From Adiantum capillus-veneris (taxonomy: Eukaryota; Streptophyta; Polypodiopsida; Polypodiales; Pteridaceae), in NCBI GenBank assembly GCA_014529385.2, contig CM043947.1:118709273-118773272 (forward strand): a DNA stretch of 64,000 bases, given 5' to 3'. Position numbers and translations under genes: made by a program. This document shows, one piece after another, positions 1 to 10,911 of the stretch. Numbering within the stretch: the stretch's first letter is position 1; each line of letters opens with the position of its first letter. The notes under the pieces are model-generated. The model made no database searches. It was not told where the DNA came from and saw only the letters and a list, made by a program, of their open reading frames with translations.

Positions 1-1072
1 CTTTTTGAGAGCTTTTAAAGTGATTGCTTCCAGAGTACATGTCCACGTGGCATAAGCATGGGCGGGTTTTTAGCCGTGCTCTGTTCCTTCAAGACAGGAC
101 ACACAAAAAATGAATGAAACTGATGCTATTTGTCCAATTCAATTTCTATGGGTAGCTGTTTTGAGGTCAGCCACTCATGCTTTCTGTTACCAAAAAGAGA
201 GACCATCTTCAAGAATGTGGGAAGCGCTTGAGTACCGGCCGATATAATCACTTGCAGAGCACTTTGACAGGAGTAACCAATAAGGTTGCAGCAATCTTTT
301 GTAAATTGAATGCTGATGAGATCCCAATTCAAGGGCTGGACCAAATCCTGATATGATGAGCGGTCCAAATGACCAACATAAACAGGCTACCCATTAACCT
401 CTGAATCCTCCCCATATGAGAGGCCGCAAATCGGCTGAAATTAGCCTTGGCATACTGAAGCGCATGTAGGTGTGAGCCTTGTTGAAGAAGCTGCACAAAT
501 TGGAGCTCATGCAGATTGCACTCCAAAGAAGAACCCTTTTTCCGAAGCTCCTCATGGTGTGCCTTCGCCCAAACAAGAGCTGGCTTCAAATTGTGCGCCT
601 TCAACTGTTCCAAAATATGGTGCATATCATGAAAAGCAGTCTTGAAAGCTGCATCAGACACTTGCGATTCTTGCAAGAAGCATTTGCCCAGATCAGATTG
701 TCCGAGCCTGAAAAAGTGCATTGCAATCACCCTGTTGATGATGTGTATGTTGAAATGAACACCCATGTGTGCATTCGCCAGATCTGCACGGAAGATCTTG
801 TCCAACACCTTACCGTACTTCAACAGCGCCAAGTTCACCTCCTATGCTGATCCTACCGGATTCATGGGTCCTATCTCATTGAATATCGCATGCAACTCGA
901 AGTAGATTTGTCTAACTTCAGATCCTTCAGCCTCTGCACCATTGTGAATTTTCTTTGTTGCAACATCTATCTCATGGGCTAATCTGTTGATCAATTCTTC
1001 TGACTGGTTCTCACAAAACTTCTGCCTTTTGTAGACCCGATCAAAAGCATCCCGCATGTGTTCGAGATCCAT
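1..1072 (-). pseudogene. RMD5: RMD5-like GID/CTLH E3 ligase pseudogene, 3' end cut by window
   Basis: Reading leftwards from an ATG at 1070-1072, the translation matches plant RMD5 (LisH-CTLH-CRA-RING-like subunit of the GID/CTLH ubiquitin ligase): N-terminal helix beginning MDLEHMRDAFDRVYKRQKF, a CTLH/CRA region with GSSLECNLHELQFVQLL and GRIQRLMGSL, then CNLIGYS, SAGTQALPTFLK and HEWLTSKQLP. After that comes the start of the RING-like domain ([23 protein letters not shown]), which leaves the window. Lesions seen: an in-frame TAG at 842-844, a one-base frameshift near 380, an in-frame TAG at 126-128 and another stop near 18-20. In the RING-like loop the family normally has C-G-H-V-L-C; here both cysteines are replaced (R and W), so zinc binding would fail. 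No intron is visible; this fits a retrocopy or a naturally intronless parent. It is the only large host-gene match in the window. Confidence 0.85.
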
Positions 1073-2790
1073 TTGTCACTGGTTACAACTTGGAAAAACC
1101 GTACCAGCAAACAGAAACGTGCGAGGACAGCCTGCTCCTAGAAGCCAACCACAAAGCAAAGAATAACTAACAGCCAGATAAAAACAAATCAGCCAAGAAA
1201 ACAATATATATACCTTCATAAGTTCACAATAGTCTGAACTCACGAATTATAAGAGGGAATAAAGCACTCATAAAACTATAAAAGCAAGGGACACAAGAAA
1301 AGAAAAGAGAAACAAAAACAAACAAACAAACTAACTAAATCACTTTGTTTGCTACGAAACAAAACTAGATAAAACAAAACATTATTAACTTAAAAATGTT
1401 TTTAGAAAAGGGATGTGTAAAATAAGATGACGCGACTTGCTTGGCTTAAAACAAGTACTCAACTTTAAGCAAAATAAGGATAAGACATCTTAAAAACTTA
1501 ATCCTAGAAATCAAACTTCAGACAACAACTTCTAATGGAACACAGTCCTCGGGTAAGCTAAATACGAAATCAAAAAATGAATACTACTACAAACCTACGA
1601 AGAACAAAGAACCAAACTTGACAATATGTGATCTCAACTTCGCTGCTTGTCCAAACAGGAAGAATAAGCTGATGCGACCTCCTGTCCAAATCATGCGACC
1701 TCCTGTCCAAAGACTGGTTAGCTGCAATAATGAAATAAGTAATCGCGACTAAGAGATGCCTCACCAACAAAAGATCCTTTCCTAACAATAAGGTACAGCC
1801 AAGCCAACTCAAAAAAAATGAGAATCATCAAACATGCAAAATTCATCGGTTACTTTGACCTTTAAGAGCAACCAAATGCAGGGTGGTAATAGATTTGGCT
1901 AGAATCATCAAAACATGCAAAATTCATCAGTTAATTCGACCTTTAAGGTGGGCGAACGGGCCAGGTGCATCGGCGTACTCAAATGCAGCAAGGACCAATG
2001 GTCACAAATGAGACAGCAGGCTGAAGTTTTGTCTTTCAAGTCGAAATAGCTTCAATTTGAGCTCGGCTAATGAACAATCATTCAGAAAAACTGCAAACCT
2101 AAAAGGAGGCTAAAGTCACGCAGTAACCAAGTGACCTCACAGTCTATGTCTACAGACTAGTTGGTTGCATTTACTAACATACTTTTTTAGAGATGCCACA
2201 CCACATGTACTTTAAAAGCCAAATGGATTTCACTTTCTCGATTGAAGCTTTCGTACTAAACAACCCTTCAACCCAGCCTGGGACTATCTTCAGTAGAGCA
2301 ACATGCAGAAATAGCTTCCGTCACAAAGAAATACCATGGTATGACCTTACCAGACTGGAGAAGGAAGAGGAGCAGCTAACTTGACCGTGAGCACAGCACA
2401 AAACGCAGTGCATAGAGTGGACCGTACTTTGCTGACGTGGCAGTCCCAACTCTGCTGCCATAGGAAGGCTGGGCACTGGAGCTTTTTGTGGGCTGGGCGC
2501 TGGTTCGGTGCAGGTATGAAACCATTGAAACTTGATACCAAGGGCCATCCAATGCCTTAAAATACGAGGCCTTGAGGGAGCCAAACTGTAACTGTATTGA
2601 CTATAGCTAATTTTGCTCTTAAAAATGATTATTAATATTTAGATGTGCACATGTGAATTTATGAAGTTTGCATCCAATTGATTTTTAGCAAGTAAATTCT
2701 GGTGCGGTGGACTATTAAAGGAATTTTCCGTCATTTGGGCAAAAAAGTAGTAAACAAGGCCGTCACCAACTTGACGACGACGGCACTACC
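1073..2790. other. Non-coding, no gene seen
   Basis: AT-rich sequence upstream of the RMD5 pseudogene. Small ORFs here have no recognisable family. It contains a 17-bp tandem pair (GCGACCTCCTGTCCAAA near 1674 and 1695) and a longer direct repeat described separately. No LTR, primer site or RNA gene was recognised. Confidence 0.5.
1820..1948. repeat. Direct repeat, about 45 bp, two copies
   Basis: Two copies of a unit containing GAATCATCAAA, ATGCAAAATTCATC and GACCTTTAAG lie at about 1821-1867 and 1901-1948, separated by about 35 bp and differing at a few bases. They look like a local duplication. Confidence 0.7.
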
Positions 2791-2793
2791 TAA

Positions 2794-2794
<1 letters not shown>

Positions 2795-2827
<33 letters not shown>

Positions 2828-2837
2828 AGAGAGAGAA
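2795..2837. repeat. (CA)n(GA)n microsatellite
   Basis: A run of about 15 CA units passes directly into about 6 GA units. Confidence 0.95.
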
Positions 2838-4095
2838 TTGCTTATAGAGAATTGTCTGAGACGAGAGTGATCGGGGAGAGTTTGTTGCTGTCGACTTTTT
2901 TAAAGTGCGTGCTATTTTTACTGCAACAAGCATGGCTCCAAAGAATAGCATCTTAAAATAGCTTCAAAAAGCCTAAAAGTTGTGTACAACATTTCATAGG
3001 CACCACGCCTATATCACTGCAGGCAGTGCCAACAAGTAGCCGGATGCAATATAAACGTGCAAGTACACGCACATAGATGCATATGTGTTTCTAAGGCCTC
3101 CAAGAGAAATGATTGTTTAAATCTCAGAAAGATAAAGGTTTAGATTTTTGCTTTCTAAAAGAAACCTTAGTGTTGTGTTGGGTTACGGAAACTTTTATTG
3201 TTTTCATTGCATGATGGAGACTTACTTTGAATGTTTATTTCACTTTCATCTCATATACTATATGCTGACATGTCTTGACTTTTTTTGCATTCTATTGTTT
3301 TAGAATGTTAAAGTGAAACTTCACTTGCATAATTCTAGTAAATTTTATGGCTACACACACGCACATACATTAATGAATTTTTTTAATTTCACATTTCATT
3401 TCACAGCCTCACACATGGCTTGACTTTTCTTACATTCTATAATTTAATTCTAGTTAATATTTGGAAAAGTTTATTTTATTAAAGGGTCGTCGATTGAGTT
3501 TCCTTTCCACAAAGAAGCCAATAGGAAATACTAGCATAAATTTAAAATTATCAAGATTTTTGAACTATTTTCTCACATATTTCATCAGTTTTTCTTCGCT
3601 TTACCATGGTTTGTAACCATGTAGTCTCCATTTTCAACCGGCTCAAGGCTACCTGAGGCAATCCTTTTTTGAACACTGATTTCATTTAAACTCAACCTAA
3701 TGATTTTATCACGCTCTAATTATTTTAGAAAGCCATCGTGATTCTTTCACTTGTTTAATTCCTAAGGACACCTAGTAAATGTTTTTAATTTCTTTTTTTA
3801 GCCGTTAATCTATTGCGGGTATGACACAAGTGAAAAACCGGTAAGAAACAAAGAATTTGATTACATAGTACAGGGCATGGAATACTTGAAGGTACAAGTG
3901 AAAGGAATCAAGAAAGTCTAAAGGAAAAGAAGTACGAGACAATGGAGCTTCACTCTCAAAGCTGAAAATTCTTGTATGCAAAAGCGTCTGGAGGCACAAG
4001 AGAAACAATTGAAGCGCTACTGCGAGGATTCAAGGGTGCAAAAGTTTATGGCAGCCAAGCAGGCGGAGTCCTACATGGATTGAGGTATTGAGAAT
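2838..4095. other. Non-coding, no gene seen
   Basis: Very AT-rich from 3100 to 3800. From about 3800 the sequence leads into the chromodomain fragment, but I could not align 3800-4095 with integrase, so the upstream border of that fragment is unresolved. Confidence 0.4.
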
Positions 4096-4509
4096 ATGGG
4101 AGCAAGAAGAAAGGAAAGAAGGGGCTTTTTTCCAAAGCTTAGTATGCGATACTACGGACCTTTCCAGATCTCTAAAAAGATCAACGTTGTCTCCTTCCGA
4201 CTGAAAATGCCTAACACTTGGAGGATTCACAATGCATTTCATGTGAGTCTCTTGAAACCTTTTAAAGGTGATGTGTCCGAAGATGGGGAGTCTGATGAGC
4301 AACCCGAAGTGGAAGAAAATGAGGAGATCCTTGTTCCCGAACAGATTTTGGCACATAAGGACAGAAAGAATAAGGGTAAAGTGAGAAGGTGGTTCTTGGT
4401 TAAATTCAAGAACTGTCTTGCATTGGATGCGAAGTGGATGGAGGAGGAGGACCTAGCAGATACTCCTCAGATTGTGAAACTTTACCTTAAAGCTTTTGGT
4501 TTAGCATAG
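4096..4509 (+). pseudogene. Ty3/gypsy integrase C-terminus plus chromodomain (chromovirus fragment)
   Basis: A 137-codon open stretch carries the end of a chromovirus Pol. Residues 15-50 hold the integrase C-terminal GPY/F-type module (RYYGPFQI, then IHNAFHVSLLKPF, the usual 'H-x-x-F-H-V-S-x-L-K' signature). Residues 80-135 are a chromodomain-like segment (PEQILAHKDR, RRWFLVKFKN, KWMEEEDL), ending at a natural-looking stop. Chromodomains direct integration into marked heterochromatin. RT, RNase H and the integrase core are absent upstream, so this is a 3' remnant. Related fragments on the opposite strand at 11915-12410 and 19250-19430 show that several copies of the family were present. Confidence 0.85.
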
Positions 4510-5316
4510 GCTACTCCAAATGAAACCCCGAATTCATCTTGGCCGGAGATCTGGTGCAGCGGCTTGCACAAGAGGGGAGTTACTCCGCTCCTTTGTCAAT
4601 AGATGCCTCGATTTTAGAATACTAGAGTCACTGATGTCTCTTTGAGCTTCAAGGATACTGAGAGCTGAAAATATTCTGTCGTATGACTTTATGAAATTGA
4701 ATGTCAGAAAAATATGAAACTGATTTGTTCTTGACTTGTTTTTAAGTGCAAGAACTGATAGACAAAATGACTGCAACATTTTGGTCTGAATGATCTCAAA
4801 TAGACATGGTTGAAATAGGGGTTAGTCAATTGGGCATCTATGAGGTCCTGAGTGGATCTAGATGCGATTGCTAACTGCATTGCTGATAAATCATGGTCTA
4901 AGATCCGAATAAATGTTGAATGTGATTTGTCATGTGATGTCCTGTGATGTCTTGTGATGTCGTGTGATGTGACTATCGATTGGTACATGTTTTAGATGTG
5001 TGTTCCTAGTGCGTCGGTACTAACAGTCAGTGTCTGCTAAGACAGTTTATGGCTTATGTCTGTTTTGCAGGCGTAATTGAGGGCGATTACAATGCTTTCA
5101 AGAGGGGTATGTCACAATCTGATGTGGCACCTTTTTGCGGCATCTTTTACAACTTTTTGGCTACACAATTGCAGAAAGAGAGAGAGAGAGAGAGACCTTT
5201 TTGCTTGATTTTACGCAAAAGGTTCAGAGAGAGAGGGAAGCCTCTTTTGCTTTATTATTGAAAGTTTTTAGTTCTCAGTTTTTGGGGCTCTGCTTTTAGC
5301 ATCCCTTTGTAAATCT
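4510..5316. other. Non-coding flank with short TGATGT repeats
   Basis: No gene seen. At 4917-4975 a short block repeats TGTGATGTC-like units five times. A (GA) run lies at about 5175-5194. The stretch may include the 3' untranslated part of the chromovirus remnant, but no polypurine tract was recognised. Confidence 0.5.
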
Positions 5317-5576
5317 TTGAATATGTGGGCAGGGCCTCACAACTCAGGACATCTGGACGCAGAGTCTGAGTGTGAGTGCCTGCCTACACTCTTGTACTTT
5401 GAACACAATTTAATACAAAAAGAAATACCGAAAGAGGCGCCAATCTTTGGGGCCAATATCTCTAGGCACGGAACTCTGCCAGGCCAATCTCGAATCAATT
5501 GTGAACTGTGAACTGTTTTGAAGTGATCTTTTGTGGTGTTGCAGTAGATTCGTGACTTGAAGTGTCCAAGTCTGTT
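5317..5576 (+). mobile_element. LTR fragment, gypsy family 'L1' (copy 1)
   Basis: Shares with 5577-5860, 10015-10345 (opposite strand) and 10912-11400 the ordered blocks CCTCAC...GGACGCAGAGTCTGAG, AAAGAAATACCGAAA, TCTTTGGGGCC, CACGGAACT and GTGTCCAAGTCTGTTACA. In the other copies that last block abuts a TGGTATCAGAGC primer site, so it is the 3' edge of the LTR. Here no primer site follows; a second copy starts at once. Confidence 0.7.
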
Positions 5577-5860
5577 ACAAGAATAAATAGACCCTAAGGG
5601 CCTCACTCTTCAGAGAATTTGGACGCAGAGTCTGAAAGCAGGGGACCATCACAAGTTGTACTTTACTCAAGGATTAATAATAAAGAACTACCGAAAGGGG
5701 CCCAGTCTTTGGGGCCAATCTCTCTAGGCATGGAACTACGCCAGGCCGTGTCAACCAAATTGAACTGTGATTTTAAAAGTTGCAAAGTATTTTAAGTGAT
5801 TTTCTCGTGTGTCCTGAAAAATTCTCGTCTTGAGGTACCAAGACTGTGGAAACAACTACA
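5577..5860 (+). mobile_element. LTR fragment, gypsy family 'L1' (copy 2, tandem)
   Basis: Repeats the copy-1 blocks in the same orientation (GGACGCAGAGTCTGAAAG, AAAGAACTACCGAAAGG, TCTTTGGGGCCAATCTC, GGAACTACGCCAGGCCGTG). The tail is more diverged and no primer site is seen. Two partial LTRs head-to-tail suggest unequal exchange or one LTR inserted beside another. Confidence 0.65.
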
Positions 5861-5899
5861 GCAGCACTCCTGTCTTTCTTCTTCTCCTAAGAAGCTCTC

Positions 5900-6690
5900 G
5901 ACGGTGATTTGGACTTTTCTTATCAAGGTCTCTTCCTCAAAGTGCCCTCGCGGGATTCGTGGTCTGAACTTCTTTTCTTCTCATACTTCGCTCCATTTAT
6001 CAAATGGAACGTCCCAGCCTTTGCGAGTGCATCCTCGACATCAGTCGGGGCTTTGTCTTTGATTAAGGCCCAATGGTAATCCTCATGTAATCCCAACTGG
6101 TACATGTGCACAACATGCGTGGGCTTCTTGAAAGCTGTCGTAGATTTATCAACGGACAGAGTCTTTCAAAGGGTCCATCTTTGCGAAATCCTTCTTGAAT
6201 TTCATACAGAAGTCAGTCCACGTTGTAGGCTTCTCTGTCATGTCATGCCACCAGGTAAGCGCCTTACTGTGCAGATAAAGAGGAATCATCTGAATCCTCC
6301 GTTCGTCATGCTTCCCATGGAGATTAAGAGATGTGGTCCACTAGTGAAGCCAATTATTCACGGCCCGTTCCATACACTTTCTCTCTTCTCCTAAGAAATT
6401 TGTGGTTTTGTACGAAATCTTGGCAATAGGACCCCCCTGTGAGCACCCAAAAGCAGCAATCTGCATCCGCAGTTGCAGAATATGGGTATCATTTTCGAAA
6501 ATATGCACAGTCGTCGACTGAGCCCTACTTTCCAAAGTAGTAATCCGGGTGTCAAACCCTTGCACGGCTCCTTCGAGAAAGGTTAAGAGAATATTCATCT
6601 GAGCAGAAATTCGTTGGTCGAGGCTCTGAAAAGGTGCCTGTGATCCATGTGTACAACGAACACGTGGAAGGAATTTGAATGTTACCTAGT
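5900..6690 (-). pseudogene. Ty3/gypsy gag fragment
   Basis: Read leftwards, the stretch encodes a coiled N-terminal part (NILLTFLEGAVQGFDTRITT) and then the core of a retrotransposon gag (Retrotrans_gag family): ERAVNNWL, RRIQMIPLYLHSKALTWW, TWTDFCMKFKKDF, then YQLGLHEDYHWAL. A TAG interrupts it just after NNWLH (about 6340), and a stop and a frame change follow near 6130. Gag forms the particle shell; no zinc knuckle, protease or RT follows directly, because LTR fragments adjoin it on the left. The true start is unclear: the frame is open upstream of the ATG at 6598 to a stop near 6690. Confidence 0.75.
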
Positions 6691-7689
6691 GCATCGTCAC
6701 ACTGCGCATCCAAGCTAGAGGAATCCATGGAAAAATCCATGAAAAAACAAGATATTTCACACGAAAACGAGCCTTTTTGCACTTTACAGTTGCGAAAAGT
6801 TGAATTATGAGTAGCTCTATATGTCGGTGTGAGCGTCTAGAGGCTAGTAGGTGATGGCGGGAGCGTGGGAGCGCGAGCAAATGGGAGAGAAGCAGGGAGC
6901 TGAGAAATGAATTTCTCAATTCAACTTTTAGTCTCTATAAGTGACATTTTAATGAGTTGCAGATTTTAGACTTTGTTTTTAAAAAAACCCAAAGTGACCT
7001 GGCGACTTAAAATAATGGGTACCCTTTTAATAAAAAAACACAGGTCAAGACCTGCAGCATGAAAGAAAAAATCATACACAGAAGCTACGTAGGTGCCACG
7101 TGGAATTATCAAAGGGAGTCGTTAAGGGTGTGTGGTTACTCCTGGCCAACACAGGAGAAGGATACAGAGAGTACAAAAATACCATATGCTGAATTAATCA
7201 TAAATCAATAAATTAATAAGTAACTCTTTGATTTTCATCGAAAATCAATACAATTAATCAAAAAGCTTTCAATTTCCAGCACTGCCACTTATTAAATTGC
7301 TATTTTTTGTTGAAAATTAGGAAGAATGTTGACTGTTAGATACACGCTTGAGAAGGTGCACTGTTAGATACAGGTCTCTGCTGCCTCTTCTGCCCGAAAG
7401 TTCTAGTGCTAGGGTTTCTTACACACTGGCTTGCTAAACTGCCCTACCCAGTTTCCCAACAAAAGTCACTTAAAAATAATAAGTGAAAAATGACTAAAAT
7501 AGGTCTATGCACTGTAAAAATGCTCCTGATGGGTTCTAACTGTAATCTGATGATCACGTTGTGTGCAACCTGAAAATATGCATCTACTCTAAGTATCTGG
7601 ACATGCACGGTCTGCAAACAGACTCACAAAAGTGCCACATCACGTCCTAAGCTAACTAAATTGAACCCCTCTCATGAAGTAGCTTGTCC
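6691..7689. other. Non-coding, nothing recognised
   Basis: AT-rich sequence with no coding match. GTTAGATACA occurs twice near 7334 and 7363. No LTR border was found, so what separates the gag remnant from the RT remnant is not known. Confidence 0.4.
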
Positions 7690-9290
7690 ACGACTCCACG
7701 TACGCATAGGGTTAGATGTGCACATGACACTTATAGACGTCTTCAAGAACAATATGGATCTGATGATATCCACAGAGTTACACGGAACGGGAACAGGGAA
7801 CGAGAACGGGGGGCTCTGGGACATTTCCGGAACGGGGGGCTCTCGGGGTGGCATAACGGGAACGCGGGACGGAACGGTAAACCTACAATATGCTTAAATT
7901 AAGTTGGATGCATCCTATATGTTAGTAGAGTGCCACACACACCCACTAGTCGAAGTAGAATCTTATGTAGACATGCTTTTTGATAATGCTTAAGGCTTAC
8001 ACGAGGGAGGGATGCCAGATGGAGCTTAACACTCCTTGAGGGAGGGATGGAGCTTGAGCCTTGCGGCTTGAACTTCAATTAAGGCTTGGAGCCTTGAGGC
8101 CCGAGGGACAGGGAGAGGGAGAGAGATTTTGAGGGAGAGGGAGAGGGAGAGGGTGAGTTTGAGAGCTTGAGATTCATGGAGCTTGAGGCTTGAACTTTGA
8201 AGCCTTGAGGGAAAGGGAGAGAGAGCCTGAGGTAGAGAGCTTGAGAGAGAGGGTTTAAAGCCCTTATTTATATAGGAGAGGATGGAAATAACACCCCCAA
8301 AAAATTTAAGAGACCTATCCCACTAGCCATATTTCCAAACTTTGGCATTCCGGATTTGCCATTCCGCGTTCCGCTTGCCGTTCCGGTTATGACTGGGAAG
8401 GGAGCGGCTTTCCGTTCCCGTTTCCGTTTCGAGGAGGCACCAGGCTTGGGAACGCGTTCCGGGAATGGGAGGGCCCAGTTCCACCCGTTCCCTATTACTC
8501 TGCTCTTCATATCGATTCGGCTAAAACAAGTAGATCCATGAAGTCTTTCGAGTATATCATCGATCCTTTGGATAGAAAATCTGTTTTTGATGGTGATTTT
8601 ATTGAGAGTTCTATAGTCAATGCATGTTCTCCAAGATCCATCTTTCTTTAACACTAGTAGCACTGGTGAACAGAAAAGTAGAGTGCTAGGTCGAACAAGA
8701 CCCTTTTCTAGAAGTTCTTTTATCTGGTTCATTATCTCTTCCTTGTGGGCTCAGCTCACTCGATTCGGTGGTCAGTTCGGTAGTGTATTACCGGGTATCA
8801 AATCAATCGTTATGATCTTTCAGAGCTGCAAGAGGTAACTCTACTGGTAAGCCTTCAAAGAAACAGTCAGCCTGAGCTTGCAAAAATTATTGTCATTCCT
8901 TGTCGAGGTCAGACATATTTAACCTTTGATCATCATTCAATTCTTGCAAGAAGATCGAATAAACAAAAATATTGGATTTCATCAATCAAGAAACGGTCAA
9001 AACCAATTCAAGTGGGACTAACGCGTCCTTCAGTATATCCTGTACAATCTCTTTACCCTTCCATTTTAGATCAAGCACAATTTTCCTGCCCTTCTCATTC
9101 ATCAAAATCGCTTTCTTAGCCCGATAGTCAACCATGGGTTGTTCTTGTGGTACCAAGGGATTCCTAGGAGGACATTACACCCTTCCAAGGCATGATATAC
9201 CAATCCATTTCAAGTCGAGCCGCCAATGCAATTGGCCTTGGCTCCTCCATCAAAATAAAACGAGGGCTTCCTGATTTTTCACTTTGCCCC
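7690..9290 (-). pseudogene. Ty3/gypsy protease-RT remnant, split by an inserted element
   Basis: Read leftwards from about 9290: a degenerate retropepsin end (HALEGCNVLLGIPWYHKNNP), a linker (ILMNEKGRKIVLDLKWKGKE), then the reverse transcriptase start (IKELLEKGLVRPS, SPVLLVLKKDGSWRTCIDYR, LNKITIKNRFSIQRIDDIL, CFSRIDMK). At 8503 the RT stops in mid motif. It resumes at 7772 with GYHQI and LEDVYK, the next RT motif, and decays by about 7690. The gap is a 730-bp element (7773-8502). Stops and frameshifts lie throughout the protease part. The RT motif order identifies Ty3/gypsy. The matching primer site and LTR are upstream at 10002-10345 on the same strand. Confidence 0.85.
7773..8502. mobile_element. 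730-bp inverted-repeat element rich in GGAACGGG, inserted in RT
   Basis: The ends are inverted: the left starts CAGAGTTACACGGAACGGGA, and the right, on the other strand, starts CAGAGTAATAGGGAACGGG. Both subterminal regions are packed with GGAACGGG-like motifs in opposite orientation (7780-7880 and 8340-8495). The middle (8005-8275) is a GA-rich run with GAGGGAGAGGG and GCTTGAGGCTTGAAC repeats. No transposase is encoded, so it is non-autonomous. CAG-starting ends recall hAT elements, but the expected 8-bp target duplication is missing: removing 7773-8502 exactly restores the RT frame. A related single end lies at 12863. Confidence 0.75.
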
Positions 9291-9998
9291 ATGCGCGGCA
9301 AAGTTCTGTGCTTTCATTCATCTGATTTGGGTCGGTCCCCACGCAATCTAGTACCAGTCCTGCTTATATCTTTCCTTTTCTGCGCTTGGCTATTTCTCTG
9401 TAACTTTCAAGCTTATCTTTTGGTGGTCCTCTAGTTCATCTTCTGTTCAAAGTGTTTTGTCTGGCTCTTCCTGCGAGCATAGGTTCCGCTTTTCTGCACT
9501 CATCTGTCTTTCAACTTTCCTCTCGACCTGAGAGGAGAAGCAATGGCCTCAGGCCATCTCGAGTAAATCTCATCAATCGCGTAATTCTTCAGGTGTTTCG
9601 CAATTCTCGGGTCTCTGGAGTACTTGATCAATCTCTTCGCACATGTGTCAACCTGTAGTTCACATTCGTACTCCGCTTTGGCAAATGTCCCACCAAGAAT
9701 CTGTCCAAATATTCATCCTTTTCTTCAGTTCCCGTGCCGGATTTCAACTTTTCTTTTGCCTGTCCACCTAGAGGTGTTATCTCTATTAGATTCTCCAGGA
9801 GAGCCCATGAGTAATCTGGAATTCTTTATGGCTAATTACCTGTTAGACAAAGCAATGAAGACGGGAACGCGCCAAATGCGCAATGAAATAAGGGTGGGAG
9901 TGGCTTATAATTCCAAGGTCCGAGCCACGAAGATTCTTTATAGAACACCTACGTGTGCTACAAAAAGGATCGGATCCTGTGTAGAAGAAGAACTTTTC
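9291..9998 (-). pseudogene. Degenerate gypsy gag region
   Basis: Between the primer site at 10002 and the protease remnant, the minus strand shows a short gag-like match near 9530-9680: KYSRDPRIAKHLKNYAIDEI then WPEAIASP. The same pattern (D-P-x-x-A-K-x-L ... I-D-E ... W-x-x-A-I-x-S-P) occurs on the plus strand at 11610-11740, also just after a primer site. The rest is full of stops. Position and the shared motif make this the gag of the element whose RT lies at 7690-9290. Confidence 0.55.
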
Positions 9999-10001
9999 TA
10001 A

Positions 10002-10013
10002 GCTCTGATACCA
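10002..10013 (-). other. Primer binding site, initiator-Met type
   Basis: On the minus strand the sequence reads TGGTATCAGAGC, complementary to the 3' end of plant initiator tRNA-Met, and follows the LTR edge ...TGTTACA. It fixes the orientation of the element whose gag, protease and RT lie to the left. Confidence 0.85.
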
Positions 10014-10014
10014 T

Positions 10015-10083
10015 TGTAACAGACACTCCAAACTCGTAAACAATAGCAACACACAAACAGAAACTTCAAAATCATTGAACTTT

Positions 10084-10154
<71 letters not shown>

Positions 10155-10345
10155 GGCACGGCCCAACGTAGTTCCGTGCCCACAAATAATGGCCCCAAAG
10201 ACTGGTGCCCCTTTTGGTATTTCTTTATTATTAATCATTGCAAAGTACAATTCCCAAGGGACCTTTGCTCTCAGACTTTGGGTCCAAATGCTTTGAAGAG
10301 TGAGGTCCCAAGGGCTCTTTTATTCTTACAAGGGATGTCCAACAA
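10015..10345 (-). mobile_element. 5' LTR (R/U5 part), gypsy family 'L1', minus strand
   Basis: On the minus strand this shares the ordered blocks of the 5317-5860 copies and ends ...GTGTCTGTTACA directly before the primer site. A (GA/CT)32 microsatellite (10088-10152) sits inside it. The U3 border is not resolved; 10346-10719 may be the rest of this LTR, as it holds no gene. Confidence 0.75.
10088..10152. repeat. (GA)n microsatellite inside LTR
   Basis: About 32 uninterrupted GA units lie between the conserved LTR block and the U5 end. The homologous LTR copies at 5317-5860 lack it, so it expanded in this copy. Confidence 0.95.
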
Positions 10346-10719
10346 AAGAGCCCCAAAAAGAAATTTGTTCAAAAGCAATAAACTCAAAAGCTACTAGCGT
10401 AAAAGCTGCTAGAGTAATTTTCAAAATCCCGTACGACCTGCCACGTCAACACCTATCAGTGCAAAACACAAAAATTCCGTATTATTGCCATGTTAGCATG
10501 TCCACGCAAAAGTCGGGCATGTCCGTACAGTTCTACCACGTCAGCAGTCAACGCAATTTTCGGGATCCCGTACAGTGCTTTGTCATGGGTGGTCATGCCA
10601 TGTCATCAGTTTTTGACATTAAAATGCAAACTTCTTCATGACAAAAGCGCAACCACAAGTCACTCTCTTGTTGGAAAAAATCCTGTAGTGTAATCAGCAG
10701 CTTCTCACCGTCAAGTTGT
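10346..10719. other. Non-coding, possibly the rest of a minus-strand LTR
   Basis: No gene seen. Short repeated words occur (GTCCGTACAG/GATCCCGTACAG, CCACGTCA). It lies between the L1 LTR and the next primer site. Confidence 0.35.
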
Positions 10720-10732
10720 GGCTCTGATACCA
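10720..10732 (-). other. Primer binding site, initiator-Met type
   Basis: On the minus strand TGGTATCAGAGCC directly follows an LTR end reading ...CTTCTGACA. No coding region of this element survives to its left before the next LTR. Confidence 0.8.
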
Positions 10733-10799
10733 TGTCAGAAGGAGTGGTAATGTGGGAGCTAAGGGAAGAAAAAGAGGAGAAGAGAAGAGAGGAAAACAC

Positions 10800-10836
<37 letters not shown>

Positions 10837-10911
10837 TGAACAAGCACTGCGGAACAATCTTTGCACAACAAGGGCGCTTCACTGCTCTACACAATCTTCC
10901 ATAATGGGACA
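10733..10911 (-). mobile_element. Short LTR (about 179 bp), minus strand
   Basis: On the minus strand it runs from TGTCCCATTATGG to CCTTCTGACA, with TGTC/GACA inverted ends and a primer site beyond its 3' edge. It contains a (GA)16 run (10801-10833). On the right it abuts the start of a plus-strand LTR at 10912, so two LTRs lie back to back. Confidence 0.65.

Noticed and set aside
2321-2584. 87-codon minus-strand ORF
   Set aside because: No recognisable motif, overlaps a second ORF in another frame, and shows no family resemblance.
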